Below, piece by piece: positions 8,430 to 17,000 of a stretch of 64,000 nt of DNA (position 1 is the first letter of the stretch; each line of letters opens with the position of its first letter). The notes beneath the pieces were generated by a model. It was not told the DNA's origin. It saw nothing but the letters and a program-made list of their open reading frames with translations, and made no database searches. A program made the position numbers and the translations under genes. The DNA is from JACKHO01 sp041398745 (GTDB lineage Bacteria > Planctomycetota > Planctomycetia > Planctomycetales > Planctomycetaceae), in the NCBI GenBank assembly GCA_041398745.1, contig JAWKUB010000002.1, positions 620,001 through 684,000 of the forward strand. The letters are read 5' to 3'.

Positions 8430-9182
8430 ATGAGTGTTTCCAAGTGGACTTACTGGACCAGAATGCTGCTGCGTCCGTCGCAGATTTGTAACGATGGTGT
8501 CTGGATGGATATCGGACCGTTGGCTTTCAAAAAGCAGGCCCGCGACTTCTACGCCGACCGTCACGAAGCCGAAGAACGGCAGGTCATTCGCCAGCGGTTA
8601 CGCAGCACGGACATTGTGCTCGAACTTGGGTCCGGTATGGGGATTGTCACCACCACCTGCTGCCAAATCGCGGGTAGTGACTCGGTATACACGTTCGAAG
8701 CCAATCCCAAAATGGAAGAGGTGCTGCGGAAGAATTTTGATCTGAACCATGTTTCACCGCACCTGACCATGGCCATGATTTCCGCAGCCGAGGGAACCGA
8801 CGAATTCCACGTGTCGGATAAGTTCCTGCTGTCGAGCCGGTATGAGTCAGCCACGCGTGTCTCACGGGCGCATGTCGAATGTACCACCGTGCCGACGGTT
8901 TCGCTCCAGAACGTCATCAAAAAAGTCCGTCCCACGTTTCTGGTCGTGGACATTGAAGGGGGCGAACTGGAACTGCTAAATACCAGCATCGACTTTTCGT
9001 CGGTCGAACGGATGTGCATTGAGTTTCATCCTCACATCATTGGTGATGCCAAGTGCGGCAAAATCATTGACGCACTTGTTCGTCAGGGATTCTACGTCTC
9101 AGTGGAATGGTCGACCGGTCCTGTGTTGTACCTCGAACGTTCACTCCCTGCCGTGGCCGCCGTCTCTGCCGTAGCTGCGTAA
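8430..9182 (+). CDS. FkbM family methyltransferase
   Basis: A 250-residue S-adenosylmethionine-dependent methyltransferase of the FkbM family. Motif I is DIVLELGSGMGIVTTTC near residue 60. The acidic residue binding the ribose is in VYTFEANP, and the family signature FLVVDIEGGELELL lies near residue 170, followed by CIEFHPHI. FkbM enzymes methylate hydroxyl groups of sugars or secondary metabolites. The position between glycosyltransferase genes suggests O-methylation of a polysaccharide sugar. The C-terminus is Ala/Val-rich and low in complexity. Confidence 0.9.
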   Translation: MSVSKWTYWTRMLLRPSQICNDGVWMDIGPLAFKKQARDFYADRHEAEERQVIRQRLRSTDIVLELGSGMGIVTTTCCQIAGSDSVYTFEANPKMEEVLRKNFDLNHVSPHLTMAMISAAEGTDEFHVSDKFLLSSRYESATRVSRAHVECTTVPTVSLQNVIKKVRPTFLVVDIEGGELELLNTSIDFSSVERMCIEFHPHIIGDAKCGKIIDALVRQGFYVSVEWSTGPVLYLERSLPAVAAVSAVAA

Positions 9183-9221
9183 AGTTTGCGTCTCACTGAA
9201 TCTCTAAGTTGAATTGCAGTT

Positions 9222-10139
9222 ATGCCTTCCTGGACACACAGCCTCCGAGAGAACTTCTACCGCTTTGCCGCGAGTGGCTGGATTTCGCCGCATTGGTTTC
9301 AAAAGCCCGTCCCGCCCGAGAGTGCGCGCGAAGGCAAGACCGGTCGGCTGAAAATCGAAATCGTCAGTCACTGCTGGCAGTACGCACACCTGCAGGCCTA
9401 CCAACTCAGTTCACTGGTGTTGCATCCTCCGAAGGACTGCGATGTCCAAATGACCGTCTTCTACTCACCAGAAGACCTGCGCACAAAGCGATTGCTGGAG
9501 TTCTTCTCTAAGCAGTGCGTGGAAAACGTCACCTGGAACTGGTGGGCACTCGAAAAAGGACGCCTGTTCCGACGTGCGATTGGACGAAACCTCGCCGCGC
9601 TGAATACCAAAGCCGACTGGATTTGGTTTAACGACTGCGATCAACTCTTCCACGCAGGCTGCCTCGACGCCGTCAACGAGCAGCTACAAGGCCGGAGTGA
9701 TGCCCTCTGCTTTCCGACGAAAGTCAGTTGCACCCGACTGCTCGAAGATGACGACGCTGTCCTCACGGCCACCAGCAGTCCCGCCGTTGTGGACATTGAT
9801 CCCACGCAGTTCGAATCACTCACACACTCACGTGCCATCGGTGCACTGCAAATTCTCCACGGTGACGTTGCTCGCCAGTTTGGTTACTGCAATGCCATTC
9901 GTTTCTACCAGGAACCGGTCGAACGCTGGCACAAATGCTACGAAGACCGGGCCCTCCGCTGGTTGCTTGGGACTCAGGGAACCCCCATCGACGTGCCCGG
10001 GATTTACCGCATCGAGCACGTCAGTAAAGGTCGTTACGCAGAGAAAGACGGGCAGCCGAACCTGCTGCGCCGCGTGGCCGCCAAAATCGCCCCGCGCGAT
10101 ATTCATCGCATCGGAAAACAAAACCGCGACGCCGCCTAA
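9222..10139 (+). CDS. glycosyltransferase-like protein
   Basis: A 305-residue protein resembling GT-A type glycosyltransferases. It has IEIVSHCWQYAHLQAYQL at residues 45-62, a conserved-looking WIWFNDCDQLFHAGCLD segment with D-C-D as candidate metal site, and a C-terminal YEDRALRWLLG...YRIEHVSKGRY that may supply the catalytic acid and substrate contacts. No signal or membrane helix is visible. It is the last gene of the sugar cluster. It could act on the same glycan as the two transferases upstream; the family assignment is by motif, not by close resemblance. Confidence 0.7.
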   Translation: MPSWTHSLRENFYRFAASGWISPHWFQKPVPPESAREGKTGRLKIEIVSHCWQYAHLQAYQLSSLVLHPPKDCDVQMTVFYSPEDLRTKRLLEFFSKQCVENVTWNWWALEKGRLFRRAIGRNLAALNTKADWIWFNDCDQLFHAGCLDAVNEQLQGRSDALCFPTKVSCTRLLEDDDAVLTATSSPAVVDIDPTQFESLTHSRAIGALQILHGDVARQFGYCNAIRFYQEPVERWHKCYEDRALRWLLGTQGTPIDVPGIYRIEHVSKGRYAEKDGQPNLLRRVAAKIAPRDIHRIGKQNRDAA

Positions 10140-10538
10140 CGAGAGCAGTCACCTCGACCGGGTGAGTGCTGACGCACTGAAATGGTGGTCCGCTCCCGTT
10201 GGTCGCTTGGTTTCAGGGAACAAGTAACATCGCGTTTGGTTGGATTTTGGTCCGAAGTGAGACTTTCGTAATTCTCAACGATCTCAACCGTGGCGTAGCC
10301 ACATTCAGCCATCTCAACCGGACGGCACGCAGCGGCTGCCGTCACCGCGTGTCCTGCTCTACGCAATTCGCAGTCTCTCCTGAAAACCTCTTGAAACGAC
10401 TCGCCGGGTTGATGCCGGACTGCTACTATCGTGAGACATTGTGGTTCACGGATGGCCAACTTCGCTCGACAATTCTGGTCGGGCTTGCGCTAAGCGTGAA
10501 CCGGGACTGTTCTTTGCCTTTCAGACACGGATGCCCGG
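10140..10538. other. intergenic region upstream of the M16 peptidase gene
   Basis: 399 bases in which I see no supportable gene. Frames on both strands here have unlike-protein composition and no ribosome sites. A weak TCACC/GGTGA stem follows the sugar cluster near 10150. The promoter of the peptidase gene presumably lies in the right half. Confidence 0.4.
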
Positions 10539-13262
10539 ATGCGACGCTGCATCGCCTTTCTAATTCTCGCAGGGATTGCCATGACAACTCAACGGCCTAC
10601 GGAAGCCGGACCACCGCAACACGTCACGACGGTGGAGGGGATCTCAGAGTTTCAGCTCGACAACGGAACTCGAATTCTGCTGTTCCCCGATCCCTCAAAG
10701 CCGCAGGTTACCGTCAATATGACAGTGTTTGTCGGCTCGCGACATGAAGGATATGGCGAAGCCGGAATGGCTCACTTGCTGGAGCACATGGTATTCAAAG
10801 GCACGCCTGACCATCCTGCCATACCGAAGGTTCTCAAAGAACACGGGGCGCAGTTCAATGGAACCACTTGGCTCGACCGGACGAACTACTATGAAGTTCT
10901 GCCCGCCAGTGACGCGAACCTCGAATTCGCAATTCGCCTCGAAGCAGACCGGCTGGTCAACAGCTATGTAAAAAAGGAAGACCTCGACTCCGAAATGACC
11001 GTGGTTCGGAATGAGTTTGAGCGCGGAGAGAACTCGCCGACCAATATTCTCGATCAGCGCATTATGTCAGCCGCATTCGAGTGGCATAACTATGGCCAGT
11101 CAACCATAGGTAACCGGGCCGACATCGAACGAGTGCCCATAGAAAACCTGCAGGCGTTTTACCGCAAGTATTACCAGCCCGATAACATCATGGTCATCGT
11201 GGCGGGGCAGTTCGATCCCGAAAAGGCACTGTCGCTCATTTCGGAAACCTTCGGCAGCATTCCACGTCCCGACCGTGTACTGCCTCAAACATATACCGAA
11301 GAGCCCGCACAGGATGGTGAACGCAGCGTGACGCTGCGTCGTGTCGGCGACATCGGTGCTTGCGGCGCGGTCTATCACATTCCGTCTGGTGGACACCCCG
11401 AGTATGCGTCGATTGACGTTCTCGAACACGTTTTGACTTCATCACCTTCGGGTCGCTTGTACAAGGCCTTAGTCGAAACAAAACGTGCCTCGCGCGTTTC
11501 CGGGTCGGCCTATGCCCTGCATGACCCCGGTGTGGTTCGGTTCATTGCCGAAGCGGCTCCAGGAAATGATCCTCGTGATATTCTCAGTGCGTTACTGGAG
11601 GTCACCGAAACAATTGGTGATGAAGGTGTCACCGAAGAAGAGGTCGAGCGAGCCAAGCGTTACTGGATGAAGACGTGGGAAATGTCCCTGGCAGACAGTA
11701 GCCGTCTGGCCATTCAGCTCACTGAATGGGCGGCTCAGGGGGACTGGCGTCTTATGTTCCTCTACCGTGACCAACTCGAAAAAGTCACGGCTGACGACGT
11801 CAATGCGGTCGCGAAAAAATACCTTGTGCGCAATAACCGCACTTCTGGTCTGTTCATTCCAACTGAGAAGCCAGAAAAGTCGACGGTACCACCCTCACCG
11901 AATTTGGCTGAACTTATCGGTGATTACCAAGGTCGCGAAGGCATGGAAGCAGGTGAGTCGTTCGATGTCTCGCCGGAGAACATCGAACAACGCACCGAAC
12001 GATTCGAACTCCCAGGCGGTTTGAAGGTGGCCTTCCTGCCGAAGAAAACTCGCGGTGCAGAAGTACAGGCTCAATTGACATTGCGCTACGGTGATGCGGA
12101 GAGCCTGAAAGGCAAAACGACCGCTGCTTCAGTGTTACCTTCACTCATGCTCCGCGGTACTGAGTCACGGACCCGTCAACAAATTCAGGACGAGCTGGAT
12201 GAAAACAAGGCCCGACTCAGTGGCTCAGGATCGACCGGAACGGCCTCATTCGCACTGAAGACGAGAAACAAGAATCTCACTGCCGTTCTCGGGATTCTGG
12301 CAGACGTCCTCAGGCACCCCACGCTACCGGAAGCGGAACTGGAAATCTTGCGGAACCAGAACTTGGCCGCATACGAGAAGCAGTTGACCGATCCCACTTC
12401 GTTGGCTCGTATAGCTGTTTCACAGCGAATCAATTCTGCTTACGGACCAGATGACGTGCGCTATGTCCCCTCTTCGGAAGATCAAATCGAACGGTGGAAG
12501 AATCTGAAACTCGACGACATTCGCATGCTGTACACCGATTTCCTCAATGGACAGCACGGTGAACTGGCCATTGTTGGCGACTTCGATCCTGCCGAGGCTC
12601 GTCAGGCCATTGAAGGTATGTTTGCCGACTGGAAGTCCGAGCATGCTTACAAGCACATTGAGCGGCCGGGCAACCTGCCATACAAACCAGAGCGGGTCGC
12701 CATCAACACCCCGGGTAAAGAGAACGCCACATACATTGCCGGTAGCGTCTTTCCGCTGCGGGATGACAGTGCGGAGTTCCCGGCGCTTATGATTGGCAAC
12801 TACGTGCTAGGCAGTAGCGGTCTGGCTTCACGGCTGGGTGATCGCATCAGGCAGGAAGAGGGGCTCTCCTACGGTGTCGGCTCATTTGTGCAGGCATCTT
12901 CGGAAGATCCTCGGACTTCGTTCTTGGCGTATGCCATCACGAACCCAGTGAACATCGAGAAGGTCGAGACGGCCATGAAGCAGGAAATCGGCAAACTCGT
13001 CGCCGAGGGTGTCACTCCTGAAGAACTTGCCGATGCTCAAAAGGGATATCTCGAACGGCAAACCGTTGACCGTTCCGATGACTCCGAACTCGCCCGCATT
13101 CTGTGCGAGACGGCTCAACTCGGACGCACGATGGAGTTCTTCTCCTCACAAGAGAAAACTGTCGCCGCACTCAAAGTCGACGACGTGAACTCTGCCCTGA
13201 AGAAGTACATCGACTTCGAACAACTCGTCATCGTCGTTGCTGGCGAATTTGAGAAGGAATAG
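10539..13262 (+). CDS. M16 family zinc metallopeptidase, tandem-domain, exported
   Basis: A 907-residue protein with an N-terminal signal sequence (RRCIAFLILAGIAM) and two M16 peptidase halves. The first half has the inverted zinc motif HLLEH (His79, Glu82, His83) within EAGMAHLLEHMVFKG, with the further Glu in VVRNEFERGENSP. The second half (from about residue 490, PGGLKVAFLPKKTRG) lacks an HxxEH and has the typical inactive-half features, including RLGDRIRQEEGLSYGVGSF near residue 770, the substrate-binding R/Y motif. The length is that of pitrilysin-like two-domain enzymes. It probably degrades peptides outside the cytoplasmic membrane. A strong terminator follows. Confidence 0.95.
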   Translation: MRRCIAFLILAGIAMTTQRPTEAGPPQHVTTVEGISEFQLDNGTRILLFPDPSKPQVTVNMTVFVGSRHEGYGEAGMAHLLEHMVFKGTPDHPAIPKVLKEHGAQFNGTTWLDRTNYYEVLPASDANLEFAIRLEADRLVNSYVKKEDLDSEMTVVRNEFERGENSPTNILDQRIMSAAFEWHNYGQSTIGNRADIERVPIENLQAFYRKYYQPDNIMVIVAGQFDPEKALSLISETFGSIPRPDRVLPQTYTEEPAQDGERSVTLRRVGDIGACGAVYHIPSGGHPEYASIDVLEHVLTSSPSGRLYKALVETKRASRVSGSAYALHDPGVVRFIAEAAPGNDPRDILSALLEVTETIGDEGVTEEEVERAKRYWMKTWEMSLADSSRLAIQLTEWAAQGDWRLMFLYRDQLEKVTADDVNAVAKKYLVRNNRTSGLFIPTEKPEKSTVPPSPNLAELIGDYQGREGMEAGESFDVSPENIEQRTERFELPGGLKVAFLPKKTRGAEVQAQLTLRYGDAESLKGKTTAASVLPSLMLRGTESRTRQQIQDELDENKARLSGSGSTGTASFALKTRNKNLTAVLGILADVLRHPTLPEAELEILRNQNLAAYEKQLTDPTSLARIAVSQRINSAYGPDDVRYVPSSEDQIERWKNLKLDDIRMLYTDFLNGQHGELAIVGDFDPAEARQAIEGMFADWKSEHAYKHIERPGNLPYKPERVAINTPGKENATYIAGSVFPLRDDSAEFPALMIGNYVLGSSGLASRLGDRIRQEEGLSYGVGSFVQASSEDPRTSFLAYAITNPVNIEKVETAMKQEIGKLVAEGVTPEELADAQKGYLERQTVDRSDDSELARILCETAQLGRTMEFFSSQEKTVAALKVDDVNSALKKYIDFEQLVIVVAGEFEKE

Positions 13263-13288
13263 CCGACCGAGTCGGAATGAAGACGGGG

Positions 13289-13323
13289 ACAGGCGAGCAC
13301 TTCGGCGCTCGCCTGTTTTTTTT
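13289..13323 (+). terminator. rho-independent terminator after the M16 peptidase gene
   Basis: Perfect 10-base stem ACAGGCGAGC (13289-13298) with GCTCGCCTGT (13307-13316), an 8-base loop, and seven further T residues after the stem. It lies 27 bases past the stop. Confidence 0.9.
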
Positions 13324-13544
13324 GGTACCTCCGGCGAGCATCGAGGGATGCCAGATTCGGAAAAATCAGGGAACGCTAACCGGTAGGGGCGTAGAAGTGA
13401 CTGTTGCACGCTGCACCGAACCGACTGCCCCGCTTTAGAGTCGGAAAGCGGGCATCAACGAAGCCAAGCAAATCGGAAAGCAAAGATGCCGGAACTCCCA
13501 ACAGAATTGGACGTTCCGGCATCAATTCGCGTCAAAATCAAAAG

Positions 13545-13602
13545 CGGAGAGGGGGAGATTCGAACTCCCGGTACCTTGCGGCACGCCGGTTTTCAAGACC
13601 GG
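13545..13602 (-). tRNA. 3' fragment of tRNA-Ser(UGA); probable attachment-site duplicate
   Basis: On the minus strand the sequence gives a perfect 5-base anticodon stem CCGGT...ACCGG (13586-13602) with loop CTTGAAA, anticodon TGA (serine). It continues with a class II variable arm GTGCC/GGTAC, a T arm GGGAG-TTCGAAT-CTCCC, the 3' acceptor strand CCTCTCC and discriminator G at 13545. The D arm and 5' acceptor strand are absent: upstream bases (13603 onward) do not resemble a tRNA. So this is not a working tRNA. It is the exact part of a tRNA-Ser gene that tyrosine recombinases duplicate when an element integrates at the anticodon-to-3' end region. No CCA is encoded. Confidence 0.85.
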
Positions 13603-13827
13603 AATGATGATGCCGTAAGCAGCAGACCACATAGACATTTACGTTCAGAAGCGAGAACGCTTGCAGCGCCCGTTGCAGCGCCGGACAGACACAGCCTGAC
13701 AACCGTTGACTTGGCCTGTCACCTCTCTGACGAACTCTGCCGGATTGTTCGGACTTGGCCACACCTCTCTCCCGAGGGTCGTGTTATGATTCTTGCACTG
13801 ATCGCGGCTGCCGAAAAGAAGCCCTGA
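13603..13827 (+). pseudogene. truncated small reading frame at the island edge
   Basis: The frame running through the tRNA fragment to 13827 has protein-like character only in its last 45 or so residues (HSLTTVDLACHL...CRIVRTWPHLSPEGRVMILAL). This resembles short proteins I recall next to integrase genes in planctomycetes, with a W-P-x-L-S/P-x-x-V-R pattern. No start codon with a ribosome site exists in this frame to the right of the tRNA fragment, so it is read as a 5'-truncated remnant. The integrase link is a recollection, not a demonstrated homology. Confidence 0.35.
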
Positions 13828-13902
13828 GTTTGCGGAAACTTTCGAACGCACGACCTTCAGTTTAGGAATTCCTCAAGGTTTCCCAACACGTTTCTGATGC
13901 TG

Positions 13903-13937
13903 GCAAGAACCCCGGAAAAACCGGGGTTCTTGCTTTT
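13903..13937 (+). terminator. strong hairpin with short T-run, probable terminator
   Basis: A 13-base perfect stem GCAAGAACCCCGG (13903-13915) and CCGGGGTTCTTGC (13921-13933) with loop AAAAA, followed by TTTTCCC (tttt at 13934-13937). It lies between the truncated frame (plus) and the end of the cusA-like gene (minus), so it may stop transcription from both sides; the T-run favours the plus strand. Confidence 0.7.
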
Positions 13938-14040
13938 CCCAACCTTCGACCATGCGTTGCTCGAATACAGATGTCGCGCATTTGTGGGGGGATAAGTGGG
14001 GGGACTCCTCGGGCATTCTGGAACCACTCCAATGTCGCAC

Positions 14041-17000
14041 TCAATCCGTGTGCTCTGCGAAACGCGGATCCGTGATTCCGAATCGCAGCTTCCATTCCTG
14101 GACTGAGCAATAGAGCACGGGCACCACGAGCATGGTCATGATCTCGATCAGCATCCCGCCGAAACTCGGAATCGCCATCGGGACCATGATGTCGGAACCA
14201 CGGCCTGTCGACGTCAGGACCGAGAGCAGCGCTAGGATGGTTGTGGCTGTGGTCATCAGGCAGGGGCGGACGCGACGCAGACCGGCCTCCAACGTCGCGC
14301 GGCGGGCTTCGTGAGAGGTCGTGATGCGGTTGCTGAAAAAACTTTGGTCGAGATAGGTTGCGATGACGACGCCGTCGTCGGATGCGATTCCAAACAGTGC
14401 GAGGAATCCGACCCAGATGGCGACACTCAAGTTGATAGGATGAATCTGGAACAATGTCTGCATTTCCGTCCCGAAGATCGCGAAATCCAGAAACCACGGT
14501 TGCCCGTAAAGCCAGAGCATGATGAATCCACCGGCCCAAGCGATCGCGATTCCACTGAACACTAGTGAAGTCGTTATGACCGAACGAAACTGCATGTACA
14601 GGATGATGAAGATCACGAACAGGGCGAGCGGCAACACGACCATGAGTGTCTTCTGGGAGCGGATCTGATTTTCGTAGTTTCCTGCGAACGTATAGCTGAC
14701 CCCCGGCAGCAAGACGAACTCACCGCTGTCGATCTTCTCCTGCAGATAGCGTTGGCAGTCCTCAACGACGTTGACCTCCGCCTTGCCGACCTTCATGTCG
14801 AACAGCACATAACCGAGCAGGAACGTATCTTCACTCTTGATGACCTGAGGCCCCCGCAGGTAACGGATTTCCGCCAGCTGCGAGAGTGGAATGTGAGAAC
14901 CGTCCTTGGCCGGTACGAGGATTTGGTTCATCATTTCAATTTCATTGCGCAGCTCGCGCATGTAACGAACTCGAACCGGGAATCGCTCGCGTCCTTCTAC
15001 GGTCGTCGTGATTCGCTTCCCCCCGATGGCCACTTCGATGACATCTTGAACATCGCGGATGGTCAGGCCGTACCGTGCAATCTTCTTGCGGTCGAAGTCG
15101 ATTTCGAGATAGGGCTTGCCCACAATCCGATCGGCAATCACAGCGGATGCTTCGACACTGGGAACTTCTTTCAGGAAGCGTTCGATGTCGAGGGCGACCT
15201 TTTCGATTGTGTCGAGGTCGGGGCCTTTGACTTTAACACCCATCGGCGCTCGCATACCGCTTTGGAGCATGACGATGCGTGCGGCGATGGGCTGCAACTT
15301 GGGAGCGGATGTTGTTCCCGGAACTTGGCCTGCCTCTGTGATTTCATCCCAGATATCATCGGGCGTCGCGATGCCAGGCCATTCCTTGCGGCCCGGATTT
15401 AGCGCCGGATCGAGCGGACGACGCCATTGCCGAAAGGGAATCCCTTCGGGATCGGGAATCAGTCGTCCCTCATTGTCCCGAGCATACATGCCAGTTACCT
15501 GATAGGGCTGACCATCCTTCGCGGTCAGCAGGTTGCCATCCTTGTCCTGAAACCAATCGGCTTCGCGTTCGTCGAACTGATACTTGATGCGGTGGCCATC
15601 CTTATCGACGATGTACTCCGACTTGTAGTTGATGGTCGTCTCGATCATCGAAATCGGCGCGGGATCGAGCGGGCTGTTCGCGCGGCCAATTTTCCCGACA
15701 GCGAGTTCGACCTCGGGGATGGCACTGATGCGCTGGTTCTGGAGTTGAAGGACACTGAGTGCCTCACCAATCGACGCATGGGGCATTGTGGTCGGCATGT
15801 ACAGATAGGAGCCCTCGTCCAACGGGGGCATGAACTCCTTGCCAAAGCCCTTCCAAGTTGTAGCGAGCGTCCACTTCAGTTGGGTCGCGAGGGGAGCGTG
15901 CCGCAAGGTCTCCCAAGATTGGCCGCGTAGCCCACCCAGTTCGTACTTGAAGCCCTCAAACGCCGATAGTTTTGCGATATCCTCGGCTGCCAGCGACTGC
16001 GCATCGTACTCGGCGGGAATCCGGCCAAAGATGAATCGTGGTCCCAGCCACACGCCAAAGCCCAGCACCAAGATCATGGCCGGAACGCACAAGAACAACA
16101 GCTTGTGGTTCAAACACCACCACAAAATCGGCTTGTAAAGGTACATCTGGAAGACTTGGAAGCTGGCCAGTAGCCCTCCGATCAACAGAGTGACGAAGGC
16201 AAAGTTTCGGAGGAAGCCTTTGTCTGGTCCGAGCGGTAGCCAATCATCTGTGAGCAGGATGCCGACGAACAACACCGCAGCCCCGCTGGCCAGCATTGTG
16301 CTCCCTCGCCGCATTCGTGTTTTCCAGACTTCGCGCTGTTCGGGCAGAGATTCTTCCAGTAACTTGTACGCACCTAACGCACCGACAATGACTCCGGCCC
16401 ACCACGCCAGCCAGATTCCAATCCCGACGCCCGCAGCGATCAACGCTGCATACAGTATCTGCTTCAGCCGTCGCGAAGAGACGCTGGCGGTAAACAGAAT
16501 GTGGGCCGCCGGTGGGATGATCGTCAGCGCCACGATAACGGCCGCTGCCAAGGCAAACGTCTTCGTGAATGCCAGCGGCTTGAACAGTTTTCCCTCGGCA
16601 CCCACCATCGTAAAGACCGGGAGAAAGCTGACGATGGTCGTCGAAACGGCAGTTAGCACAGCGCTGCCAACTTCGGTGGACGCGCGGTGAATCACTTCCA
16701 GTCGGCTTTCCTCTGCAGGGGCTTCTTCCAAGTGCTTGAGGATGTTTTCACAGAGAATGATACCCATGTCGACCATCGTGCCGATGGCGATGGCAATCCC
16801 CGACAATGCCACAATGTTGGCATCCACCCCGAAGGTCTTCATCGCAATGAAGCACATCAGCACAGCCAGGGGCAACAGCGCACTAATGAGGATTGAGCTG
16901 CGCAGGTGCATGACCATTACCAGAATGACGATGATCGTAATCAGGATTTCTTCCATCAGTGCCTTGTTCAGAGTTCCCAGGGTCTCGTAGATCAGTCCGG

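Noticed and set aside
10136..10747. Small frames on both strands before the M16 peptidase gene.
   Set aside because: Overlapping, no ribosome sites, and the plus-strand one runs into the peptidase coding region out of frame.
13486..13602. The first 39 codons of a plus-strand frame crossing the tRNA fragment.
   Set aside because: They are a translation of the antisense of tRNA-Ser sequence; only the part to the right of the fragment looks like protein.
13545..13602. Calling a complete, functional tRNA-Ser gene.
   Set aside because: The D arm and 5' acceptor strand cannot be found in the adjoining bases.
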